Below the pieces are notes generated by a model, which was not told the origin of the DNA, made no database searches, and saw only the letters and a program-made list of their open reading frames with translations. The position numbers and the translations under genes are program-made. Below are positions 1-5,734 of a DNA stretch of 9,542 nt, one piece after another. How positions within the stretch are numbered: position 1 is the first letter of the stretch; each line of letters starts with the position of its first letter. This DNA is from JAXHTH01 sp034211115 (GTDB lineage Bacteria > Planctomycetota > Phycisphaerae > Phycisphaerales > SM1A02), in NCBI GenBank assembly GCA_034211115.1, contig JAXHTH010000248.1, positions 1 through 9,542 of the forward strand, written 5' to 3'.

Positions 1-1
1 G

Positions 2-718
2 GAAGCTGCCGCCGCCTTCGGCGGAGGAAGCTTCCTCGGCGCATTCTTCGTTTCCCGGCGCATCGTCCCGGGCAGCGAGGAGAAACGCATCGAGATTCTC
101 GGCAGCCTCATCATCTGGTTCCTGCTGCTGCTCTCGGTCCTCAGCATCGGCCTCATCGGGTACATGGCGGCGACGAATCAGCGCAAGAGCATCATGCCGC
201 CCGGCGTGCTCGAGGAGTCGAAGAAACTTCTCACCGACGGCAAATACCGCGAAGCGATGGAACTCACCGGACGGGAGCAGAGTTTCTTCAGCGACGTGCT
301 GAACGCGGCACTGCGCGAAGCGAATCACGGGTTCGTCTCGATGGCCCGCAGCCTCGAGCAGACGGCCGACGAACTGACCACCGAGCGCCTGCGCCGCATC
401 GAGTATCTGAACGTGCTGGGGCAGGTGAGCCCGATGATCGGCCTGTTCGGGACGGTCTACGGGATGATCCTGGCCTTCCAGGCGATCGTCGTCGCGGGCG
501 GCAACGCCGACCCGGTCCTGCTCGCGGGCGGGATCGGCACGGCCCTGACCACGACGTTCTGGGGCCTGGTGGTGGCGATTCCCGCCCTCGCCGGCTACGC
601 GATCGTGCGCAACAAGATCGACGCCCTGACCGCGGAAGCCACCCTCGCCGCGGGCGAGATGATTAATCAGTTCCGCCCCAGGCCCGCCAACGGCGGCGGG
701 AAACCCGCCGACGCCTGA
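2..718 (+). CDS. exbB: ExbB/TolQ/MotA-family proton channel protein (5' end outside window)
   Basis: The reading frame is open from base 2, so the gene starts upstream and 238 residues are visible. The ATG at 164 is internal, because the first membrane helix (visible residues about 33-54, LIIWFLLLLSVLSIGLIGYM) lies before it. A cytoplasmic loop follows. The family core comes next: helix 2 within LGQVSPMIGLFGTVYGM (about 136-160) and helix 3 within GTALTTTFWGLVVAIPALAG (about 179-199). Small and Thr residues line these helices, as in ExbB, TolQ and MotA. Known family role: an inner-membrane pentamer that forms a proton path with ExbD/TolR. The C-terminus is a short Gly/Pro tail. Two exbD-type genes and an exported TPR gene follow on the same strand, so an operon is likely. 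TolQ is the alternative name; no tolA, tolB or pal is seen here. Family assignment is firm, the subfamily is not. Confidence 0.93.
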   Translation, partial: EAAAAFGGGSFLGAFFVSRRIVPGSEEKRIEILGSLIIWFLLLLSVLSIGLIGYMAATNQRKSIMPPGVLEESKKLLTDGKYREAMELTGREQSFFSDVLNAALREANHGFVSMARSLEQTADELTTERLRRIEYLNVLGQVSPMIGLFGTVYGMILAFQAIVVAGGNADPVLLAGGIGTALTTTFWGLVVAIPALAGYAIVRNKIDALTAEATLAAGEMINQFRPRPANGGGKPADA

Positions 719-724
719 CACCGC

Positions 725-780
725 CCTCCAAGCCTCCAAGCCTCCAAGCCTCCAGGTCTCCAGGCCTCCAGGCCTCACTG
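725..780 (+). repeat. Octanucleotide tandem array, seven units
   Basis: Seven contiguous 8-base units fill the exbB-exbD spacer. Three are CCTCCAAG (725-748), followed by CCTCCAGG, TCTCCAGG, CCTCCAGG and a degenerate CCTCACTG (773-780). Phase is kept with no indel. The unit contains CCTCC, the core of the usual 16S rRNA 3' tail, so on the mRNA it could pair with GGAGG-like sites; that is only a possibility. The array begins 6 bases after the exbB stop and ends exactly where a second array of different period starts. Confidence 0.93.
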
Positions 781-815
781 CTCAAGACTCAAGCCTCAAG
801 ACTCAAGACTCATCC
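781..815 (+). repeat. Heptanucleotide tandem array, five units, abutting exbD
   Basis: Five contiguous 7-base units: CTCAAGA, CTCAAGC, CTCAAGA, CTCAAGA and a degenerate CTCATCC. The last unit ends one base before the exbD ATG, so the array occupies the place where a Shine-Dalgarno sequence would be. The unit resembles the preceding octamer minus bases (CTCCAAG against CTCAAG), which suggests one array may derive from the other. Heptanucleotide intergenic arrays of this kind are known as STRRs in cyanobacteria; kinship with those is not claimed. Confidence 0.92.
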
Positions 816-816
816 A

Positions 817-1284
817 ATGTCTTCCGTCTACCAGCGCGGCCGTGCCGATCTCCAGGCGAATCTCACGCCGATGATCGACGTGACCTTCCTGCTCATCGTG
901 TTCTTCGTCCTCGTGTCGCAGATCGTGGAGGTGGAGAACGTGAAGCTGGAGCTGCCGGCGCTGATCGAGCCCGCGGCGGAGATGCCCGGCGAGGCGCAGC
1001 GGGCGGTGATCAACGTCGTCCCCGGGCCCGGCAGCGCGGCGGAAGCCTATCGCCTCGGCCCGCGATCCTTCGAGACGGGGCCGGTGGGTCGGGAGATGCT
1101 CACCCAGCGCCTCGCGCGACTGCTCGGCGCCAATCCCGCCCTGCGCATCAATCTCCGGGCCGATCAGCGCACGCAGTATCAGTGGGTGCAACCGGTGCTG
1201 GAGGCGGTGTCGATCGCGGCGGGGCGGGTCGAGGACGCCGACGTCACGCCCCGGGTGAATCTCGTCGTGGTTCGTGAGGACTGA
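817..1284 (+). CDS. exbD: ExbD/TolR-family protein, first copy
   Basis: A 155-residue protein, a normal length for ExbD (about 140 residues). It has a short cytoplasmic N-terminus, then LTPMIDVTFLLIVFF (residues 16-30) starting the single membrane helix. Asp21 is the conserved proton-carrying residue of the family. Residues about 45-155 are a periplasmic domain that includes the typical LRADQRTQYQWVQPVLEA stretch. Known role: couples proton flow through ExbB to a periplasmic partner. The start at 817 fits the family N-terminus, and no in-frame ATG lies in the upstream repeat arrays. No Shine-Dalgarno sequence precedes it, only the heptad array, so translation may depend on coupling to exbB or on an SD-independent route. 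A second exbD follows after 3 bases. Confidence 0.93.
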   Translation: MSSVYQRGRADLQANLTPMIDVTFLLIVFFVLVSQIVEVENVKLELPALIEPAAEMPGEAQRAVINVVPGPGSAAEAYRLGPRSFETGPVGREMLTQRLARLLGANPALRINLRADQRTQYQWVQPVLEAVSIAAGRVEDADVTPRVNLVVVRED

Positions 1285-1287
1285 TCG

Positions 1288-1815
1288 ATGCCTGGGAATC
1301 GGGACATCCGATCCGGCGAGTCGGGCGGGACGGGCGTCGTTTCGCCCCGTCGCCGGCGCGCCCGCGCGCACCCGCGCATCGCCCTCAACCTCACCGCGAT
1401 GATCGATGTCACGTTCCTTCTGCTGGTGTATTTCATGACGGCCACGCAGTTCAAGGTGGGCGAGGAGGTGTATCGCCTCGATCTTCCCGAGCGCGGGGCG
1501 GCCCGGCAGCAGCGCGATCCGTTCGAGCTGGATGCGGAACCGCTGCGCATCCGCGTGGCCACCGTCGGCGCGGGGCTGCGCGCCTACCAGCTTCGCGTGG
1601 AGGGCCCGTACCGTCAGCCGCGCACGTTCGAGGAGCTGCACGACTTTCTCGCGCGGCGCCGGATCGATGCCTCGTCCACGCGCGGGCTGTTCGAGGCCGA
1701 TCATCCGATCGTCATTGAGCCGACGCGGACCACGGCGTGGCAGCACGCGATGGCGGCGTTCAACGCCGCCGCCCGCGCGCGGTTCACGAATGTCATCTTC
1801 GCCCGGCCGGATTGA
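1288..1815 (+). CDS. exbD: ExbD/TolR-family protein, second copy with Arg-rich N-terminus
   Basis: A 175-residue ExbD-type protein that is clearly diverged from the first copy. Residues 1-33 form a longer cytoplasmic leader with an Arg cluster (PRRRRARAHPR, 20-30). The membrane helix begins LTAMIDVTFLLLVYF (35-49), with Asp40 as the conserved proton-carrying residue. The usual Pro of LTPMID is Ala here. Residues about 60-175 are the periplasmic domain, ending with the family-like pattern of an Ala-rich helix and a VIFARPD strand. A GAGGA at 1276-1280, 7 bases before the ATG, is a good ribosome binding site. Two non-identical ExbD genes beside one ExbB suggest a heteromeric ExbD pair, which is an inference. 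The start could be later, but the operon spacing and this binding site favour 1288. Confidence 0.92.
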   Translation: MPGNRDIRSGESGGTGVVSPRRRRARAHPRIALNLTAMIDVTFLLLVYFMTATQFKVGEEVYRLDLPERGAARQQRDPFELDAEPLRIRVATVGAGLRAYQLRVEGPYRQPRTFEELHDFLARRRIDASSTRGLFEADHPIVIEPTRTTAWQHAMAAFNAAARARFTNVIFARPD

Positions 1816-1819
1816 AGCG

Positions 1820-4468
1820 ATGGTGCCTGATTCTCTGCAACCTTGTTCCGGGGGTCGCCGCGCAGGCCGGCATTGGTTGTTCGCCCTGCTCGGCCTGCTG
1901 CTGACGGCGAACATCGCCGGGGGGCAATCGCTTGACGAGCGGTTGGATGAGGATCTCTTTCTTCGCGGGCTCATCGAGCTGGAGCTGCCCGAGGTGCTGG
2001 AGCATTACATCGCCACGCATCCGCCGGCCGATCCGGTGCAGGCGGCGCGGTACACGATCGCGGCCGAGCGCCTGCGACTGCGCCGCGTCTCCGACGATCC
2101 CGAGCAGCGTCTGGCCGTCATCGAGCAGATGCTCGCCGTGCGCGGCGAGCTGATCGAGCAGCAGCCGAGTCATCCGCAGCGGGCGTTGTGGCTGGCCGAC
2201 CAGGCCGCGGACCTGTTCTTCGAGCTGCTGCCGACGGAGGCGGCGGATCTGACGGCGCTCTTCGGCCTGCCCACGGATAACCAGCGCCGGCGCGCCGAGC
2301 GCGTCGCCCGCCGGATGAACGAGCTCACGAAAGAGGCGGAGATCGAGATCGAGCGCGCGATCCGGCATGTCGAGGCGATGGACGATTACCGGGAGGATGA
2401 ATCGCTTCAGATGCGCCGGCGCCGACTGGACCGCGATGAGCGGGAGCGGCGGATTCCGTTCCTCCGCGGCGTCGCCGCCTTCCTGCAGGCGGAGTTGAAC
2501 ACGCGCGATCGGGAGGCGCGGGAAGCGCTGTACGAAACCGCCGTCCGCCGGCTCGAGCCGCTGGACGGCGAACGGCTGGAAGGCGCGCTGCTGAACCGCG
2601 GGCGGCTCTATCGCGGTTTCGCGCTGGCCCGGCTGGGGCGCTACGACGACGCGGAGGCGCTCTTCCGGCAGGTGGCGACGGACGAGGTGACGCCGGCCCG
2701 GGACGTCTTCGCCGCGCGGATGGGCGGGGTGCTCAATCGCGCCAGGAACCGCGGGCCGGAGTCCGCCCTCGCCGCCCTGGATTCGATCGAGCCCCGATAC
2801 GCCGGGGAGGCGGGGCTGTTCTATCGCGTGCTCATCGCCGACCGGCGGTTCCTCCTTCGCCACAGGCTGGCGCTGCGCGACCGCGGCGAGGCGCAGCGGG
2901 AGGCGATGGCCGAGGCGTACAACGCGTACCTGGATCTGCTCGAGGCCGGCGACGGCGTGGGACGGGAGACGATGCGGGCCATCGTCTTCGCCCGCCTGGC
3001 CCAGGCGGCCGACGCCGATGCGCCGCTGGCGGAGTTGCCCGCGATCGTCGCCGTCGCCCGCGCGGATCGGCTCGTGCGCCGCGAGCAACGGGCCGAGGAG
3101 GCCGTCGAGATCCTCCAGACGATCCTGCATCGACCGGAGCTTGACGCGTCCGAGCAGGCGGCGGCGCAGTTCGGGCTGGGCAAGGCGCTCTACGCGGCGA
3201 ATCGGCCGCTCGAGGCGGCACAGACCTTCACCGCCATGGCGCGTGCGCATCCGCGGGACCCCGAAGCGGGGCGTTCCATCGAGCTTGCCGCGAGCATCGC
3301 CGCGGACTTGCATCGGAAGTACCCGCGCGACGGCGAGGTGCGCGCGGCCCTGCACCAGGCGCTTGACACGCTGTTGGCGCAGTTCCCGAACCTGCCGGGG
3401 GCCGATCGCTGGCGCTACGCGGCCGGGCGGCTGGCGATGAACGAAGGCGATCTCGACGAGGCGCGCACGCTCTTTGCCCGGATCGGACGAGACTCGCCGC
3501 AATGGCCCGATGCGCAGTTCATGCGGGTCAACGCGCTTCTCGCCGACGCGAGGCGGCAGACCGACCCCCGCACGCGCCGGCGGAAGGCGGAAGACGTGCC
3601 GGAAGCGGCGCGGCGCGCCGAGCAGGCGCTGCGCGGCGCGCTGAGCGAGGCCGGTGAGCAAAGGCGCGGCGATCTGGGGTACTACCTCGCCTTCCTCCGC
3701 GTCTTCCGCGCCGAGGCCCTGCTCGAGACGGACGAACCGCGGGCGGCGCTGGAGACGCTGTCGGACATCGAGCGGCGGGCGGGTGAGAGCACGGACATCC
3801 TCGCCGCCGCCCTTCGCGTGCGCATCGAGGCCCACCAGGCGCTGGGGCGGACCAACGACGCCCGGGCGGAGATCGAACGGCTGCTGGAGACGGCCCCGCG
3901 GGAGGCGGGTGAGGTCATCGATTCGATGCTCTCCTCGATGCTGGCGGAGGTCGAAGCGCAGCTCGAGGTCGGGGCGGAAGAGGCGGCGCGCCGGGCCGCC
4001 GCGGCCGAACTCGTCCCCCTCGCCAGGCTGCTGGAGCGGTGGATCGACGAGATGAACCTCCCCGAGGCGGAGCGCCGGCCGTTGCGACGGCGGGCGGCCG
4101 ATGTCTATCGGCTCGGCGGCCGATTCGAAGACGCCCTGCCGTTGTACGAGGCGCTGCTCCGGGGCCGTCCCGATGCGGTCGAGCTGCTCTTCGGCCGGGC
4201 CGAGTGCCTCTTCGGGCTCGAGGACGGCCGCGAGGCGGAAGCGATGGGCCTGTACAAGCGCCTCGCCGGCGCGGGCCCCGACGTGGGGCATCAGTACTAC
4301 TGGCAATCCCAGTTGCGGATGCTTCAGATCCTCGATCGCGTGCAGGAGAACACCCACCGCATCGCGCCGCGCATCAACCGATTGCGCCTCCAGGATCCGG
4401 ACCTGGGCGGCGGTCGCTACCGGCGGAAGTTCCAGCGCCTTGAGCGGGAATACGTCGGGGAACGCTGA
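1820..4468 (+). CDS. Large exported TPR-repeat protein of the ExbBDD cluster
   Basis: An 882-residue protein. The ATG at 1820 is chosen because it is 4 bases after the second exbD stop and gives a signal peptide: basic stretch RRAGRH (13-18), hydrophobic core 19-33, probable cleavage AGG|QS near residue 35. The frame is open further upstream inside exbD, but starts there would bury the signal. The mature part is almost all helical. Residues about 155-245 are very charged (many Arg/Glu). TPR-like helix pairs are seen near 255-290 (GFALARLGRYDDAEALFRQV), 448-490, 530-565 (AGRLAMNEGDLDEARTLFAR), 620-690 and 758-810 (ADVYRLGGRFEDALPLYEAL). No membrane anchor or enzyme motif was seen. TPR scaffolds bind partners, so a periplasmic partner of the ExbB/ExbD motor is inferred. 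The precise role is unknown. Confidence 0.88.
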   Translation: MVPDSLQPCSGGRRAGRHWLFALLGLLLTANIAGGQSLDERLDEDLFLRGLIELELPEVLEHYIATHPPADPVQAARYTIAAERLRLRRVSDDPEQRLAVIEQMLAVRGELIEQQPSHPQRALWLADQAADLFFELLPTEAADLTALFGLPTDNQRRRAERVARRMNELTKEAEIEIERAIRHVEAMDDYREDESLQMRRRRLDRDERERRIPFLRGVAAFLQAELNTRDREAREALYETAVRRLEPLDGERLEGALLNRGRLYRGFALARLGRYDDAEALFRQVATDEVTPARDVFAARMGGVLNRARNRGPESALAALDSIEPRYAGEAGLFYRVLIADRRFLLRHRLALRDRGEAQREAMAEAYNAYLDLLEAGDGVGRETMRAIVFARLAQAADADAPLAELPAIVAVARADRLVRREQRAEEAVEILQTILHRPELDASEQAAAQFGLGKALYAANRPLEAAQTFTAMARAHPRDPEAGRSIELAASIAADLHRKYPRDGEVRAALHQALDTLLAQFPNLPGADRWRYAAGRLAMNEGDLDEARTLFARIGRDSPQWPDAQFMRVNALLADARRQTDPRTRRRKAEDVPEAARRAEQALRGALSEAGEQRRGDLGYYLAFLRVFRAEALLETDEPRAALETLSDIERRAGESTDILAAALRVRIEAHQALGRTNDARAEIERLLETAPREAGEVIDSMLSSMLAEVEAQLEVGAEEAARRAAAAELVPLARLLERWIDEMNLPEAERRPLRRRAADVYRLGGRFEDALPLYEALLRGRPDAVELLFGRAECLFGLEDGREAEAMGLYKRLAGAGPDVGHQYYWQSQLRMLQILDRVQENTHRIAPRINRLRLQDPDLGGGRYRRKFQRLEREYVGER

Positions 4469-4491
4469 ACGCCGAAAGCTGAAAGCTGAAA
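4464..4491 (+). repeat. Heptad array overlapping the TPR stop codon
   Basis: Four contiguous 7-base units: GCTGAAC, GCCGAAA, GCTGAAA and GCTGAAA. The TPR gene stop TGA (4466-4468) is inside the first unit. Degenerate heptads seem to continue to about 4520, with GCCGAAA again at 4507-4513. A related run lies in the opposite orientation at 4621-4649. Confidence 0.8.
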
Positions 4492-4572
4492 CGCCGGAAT
4501 CGGGAAGCCGAAACGCGGGAATGGGGCAGCGTTGCGAGGGGGCGCTGAACGGTGTGCCTGGGAGCGGCCGCA

Positions 4573-4596
4573 CCGCCGACTCCCTTCGGTCGCCGG
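4573..4596 (+). terminator. Weak hairpin in the convergent spacer
   Basis: CCGCCGAC (4573-4580) and GTCGCCGG (4589-4596) pair with a single C-C mismatch around an 8-base loop. No T-tract follows on either strand, so an intrinsic terminator is doubtful. It lies between the TPR gene and the convergent UVR gene. Confidence 0.25.
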
Positions 4597-4657
4597 CGGC
4601 GGCGCCCGATCACAACGTCATTTCAGCTTTCGGCTTCTTCGCGTTCAGCTTTGCCGC

Positions 4658-5413
4658 TCATTCCTCCATCATCCGCAGCTCGTCGCGGAGGATGGCGGCG
4701 AGTTCGTAGTTTTCGGCGTCGATGGCGCCTCGGAGGCGCTCCTCGAGTTCCACGCGCTGGGAGGCGGGGAGCTTGGGCACCAGCGCATCGCGCATCCCGC
4801 GGAGAAGCTGCACGTCGTTGGAGCGCTCGTAGGCGTCCTCTTGACCCGCTTCGACGAAGAAGGTGCGCAGCTCGGCCAGCCCGCGATCGATCTCCGCCAG
4901 CGCCTCCTTCGGCTGCTTGGCCTCGAGGGCCAGCTCCGCCGCGGCACGGGTGCGCATCATGAGCACGTGAGGCCGGAACTGCTCGAGCACGCGCCGGTCG
5001 ACCTCCTCGGCCGCATAGTCGCGGCAGAGATCGAAGATCTTCAGATTGTGGGAGGTGTCGCGGACCACGCGGGCGAAGTCGCCGAGGGCGAAGAGGGCGA
5101 CGTAGCGGTGGTAGCGCTGCACGACCTCCTCGCGGAGGGCCCGGCACTCCTCGCCGCTGAGCACGAACCCGCTGGCCGCCTCGGCCTGTCGCTCGTAGCG
5201 GCCGCGGCGCTGAAGCTGGTGGTCCAGGAGCGAGTCGCAGCCCTCCGGCCGGCGTCCGTCCGGGCGTCCGTCCAGTTCCATCTGGAGGACGCCGAGATCG
5301 AGGCGAACCTGGATCTTCCTCCCGCCGTCGGCGCCGCTGATGAGGCGGGCGTTGATGCGTCCGGGCTGGTGGGGCCATTCCTCGAGGAATCGGCCGAGAT
5401 CTCGCTCGCTCAT
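4658..5413 (-). CDS. UVR-motif (UvrB/UvrC-type) protein
   Basis: A 251-residue protein. The C-terminus, about residues 217-250, is a UVR motif: charged helix VELEERLRGAI, then ENYELAAILRDELRMM. This is the helical hairpin by which UvrB and UvrC contact each other, and it also occurs in McsA and other proteins. No helicase or nuclease domain is present, so this is not UvrB or UvrC. The N-terminus has LDLGVLQMELDGRPDG (about 38-53). Residues about 100-200 are helical with a TPR-like look (LALEAKQPKEALAEIDRGL). ATG 5413 is preferred over the in-frame 5503 start because the extra upstream residues look non-coding and a -10-like TACAAT lies between the two starts. No Shine-Dalgarno sequence is present; a leaderless mRNA is plausible. 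Function unknown; stress or protein-binding roles are guesses from the motif. Confidence 0.85.
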   Translation of the reverse strand: MSERDLGRFLEEWPHQPGRINARLISGADGGRKIQVRLDLGVLQMELDGRPDGRRPEGCDSLLDHQLQRRGRYERQAEAASGFVLSGEECRALREEVVQRYHRYVALFALGDFARVVRDTSHNLKIFDLCRDYAAEEVDRRVLEQFRPHVLMMRTRAAAELALEAKQPKEALAEIDRGLAELRTFFVEAGQEDAYERSNDVQLLRGMRDALVPKLPASQRVELEERLRGAIDAENYELAAILRDELRMMEE

Positions 5414-5419
5414 GGAGGA

Positions 5420-5434
5420 GATTGTACGTTGATC
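5420..5434 (-). promoter_or_regulatory. Promoter-like motif before the UVR gene
   Basis: The minus strand reads GATCAACGTACAATC. TACAAT (5426-5421) matches five of six bases of the TATAAT -10 element. Only 7 bases (CTCCTCC) separate it from the ATG, so initiation at the usual distance would fall at or next to the start codon and give a leaderless mRNA. No clear -35 element was seen. Nearly the same motif precedes the DUF3592 gene. Confidence 0.45.
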
Positions 5435-5507
5435 GGTGGCGAGAATATCGCGGGCGGGGGCTCCCCCCGCGGCGTGGGGGACGGCCCGCGCCCCTCCCCT
5501 CAAGCGG

Positions 5508-5524
5508 TCGGCCGATCAGGCCGA
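5508..5524. promoter_or_regulatory. Palindrome, possible operator
   Basis: TCGGCC-GATCA-GGCCGA is a perfect 6-bp inverted repeat around 5 bases. It lies in the divergent spacer upstream of the small ORF and sigma gene and about 80 bases beyond the UVR -10. Its size and place suit a dimeric regulator site. At this GC content a chance palindrome is also possible. Confidence 0.3.
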
Positions 5525-5585
5525 GAGTATCTGCGCACGTGCCGTCGGCGCATCGGGGACGTGTCGGTCCTCTTGTATCCTCCGG

Positions 5586-5591
5586 AAGGAG
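5586..5591 (+). promoter_or_regulatory. Strong Shine-Dalgarno before the small ORF
   Basis: AAGGAG sits 5 bases before the ATG at 5597. It is the strongest ribosome binding site in the window, stronger than those of the recognised genes. It is the main evidence that the small ORF is translated. TCCT (5578-5581) could pair with AGGA (5587-5590) and mask it. Confidence 0.5.
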
Positions 5592-5596
5592 CCGGT

Positions 5597-5701
5597 ATGA
5601 ACGTCTCCCTCGGGCAACTGGCCGGATCCATCGATCTTCGCCGTCCGAATAAGCGAAGCGGAGGAAAGGTACGCCGCTCGCCCGAAGCGCTCGTCGGGTG
5701 A
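5597..5701 (+). CDS. Possible 34-residue leader peptide upstream of the sigma gene
   Basis: A short ORF of 34 codons plus TGA. It begins MNVSLGQLAGSIDLRRPNK and the second half is basic (KRSGGKVRRS). It has an AAGGAG ribosome binding site at ideal spacing, ends 33 bases before the sigma-factor ATG, and lies on the same strand, so it could be a translated uORF or leader peptide in the sigma mRNA. There is no run of repeated codons such as attenuator leaders use. I do not recognise the sequence. It could also be a chance ORF, since stop-free frames are common at this GC content. The binding site is the only strong argument for it. Confidence 0.4.
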   Translation: MNVSLGQLAGSIDLRRPNKRSGGKVRRSPEALVG

Positions 5702-5734
5702 TTCCGTTCCGATCTCGTGTTGTGAAGGCTCAGC

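Larger units (their letters stand above)
4464..4649. repeat. Inverted repeat between convergent genes
   Basis: GCCGAAAGCTGAAA (4471-4484) is matched exactly by its reverse complement TTTCAGCTTTCGGC (4621-4634). The flanking GCTGAAC (4464-4470) is matched by GTTCAGC (4643-4649) after an 8-base interruption. Both convergent genes therefore run out into the same heptad-type sequence. Either transcript could fold a 14-bp stem, with one more 7-bp block, around a loop of about 136 bases. The spacer 4469-4657 holds no gene. A two-way transcription end is possible, but no T-run was seen. Confidence 0.75.
5414..5734. other. Divergent spacer between the UVR and sigma-factor genes
   Basis: This 321-base stretch separates diverging genes. 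From left to right it holds the TACAAT element for the UVR gene, a G-run/C-run segment (about 5450-5468) able to form an imperfect hairpin, a 17-bp palindrome (5508-5524), a possible -10 (TATCCT, 5576-5581), and a 34-codon ORF with a strong ribosome binding site (5597-5701). GAAGG about 6 bases before the sigma ATG is a fair ribosome binding site. No promoter for the sigma gene is convincing. Confidence 0.5.

Noticed and set aside
164..718. ATG at 164 as the start of the ExbB gene
   Set aside because: The first membrane helix is encoded upstream in the same open frame, so the start is outside the window.
725..815. CRISPR array
   Set aside because: The units are 7-8 bases with no spacers and no cas genes; these are simple tandem repeats.
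796..1974. 392-codon minus-strand ORF opposite both exbD genes
   Set aside because: It covers two unambiguous ExbD genes and reads through the tandem repeats; no domain is visible.
1793..4573. 926-codon minus-strand ORF opposite the TPR gene
   Set aside because: Antisense shadow of a GC-rich gene. The plus frame has a signal peptide, TPR pattern and operon spacing; the minus frame is Arg/Pro/Gln-rich with no recognisable domain.
4532..5701. 389-codon plus-strand ORF opposite the UVR gene
   Set aside because: The minus strand carries the UVR motif. The plus frame is a shadow; only its last 34 codons, with their own ribosome binding site, are kept as a small ORF.
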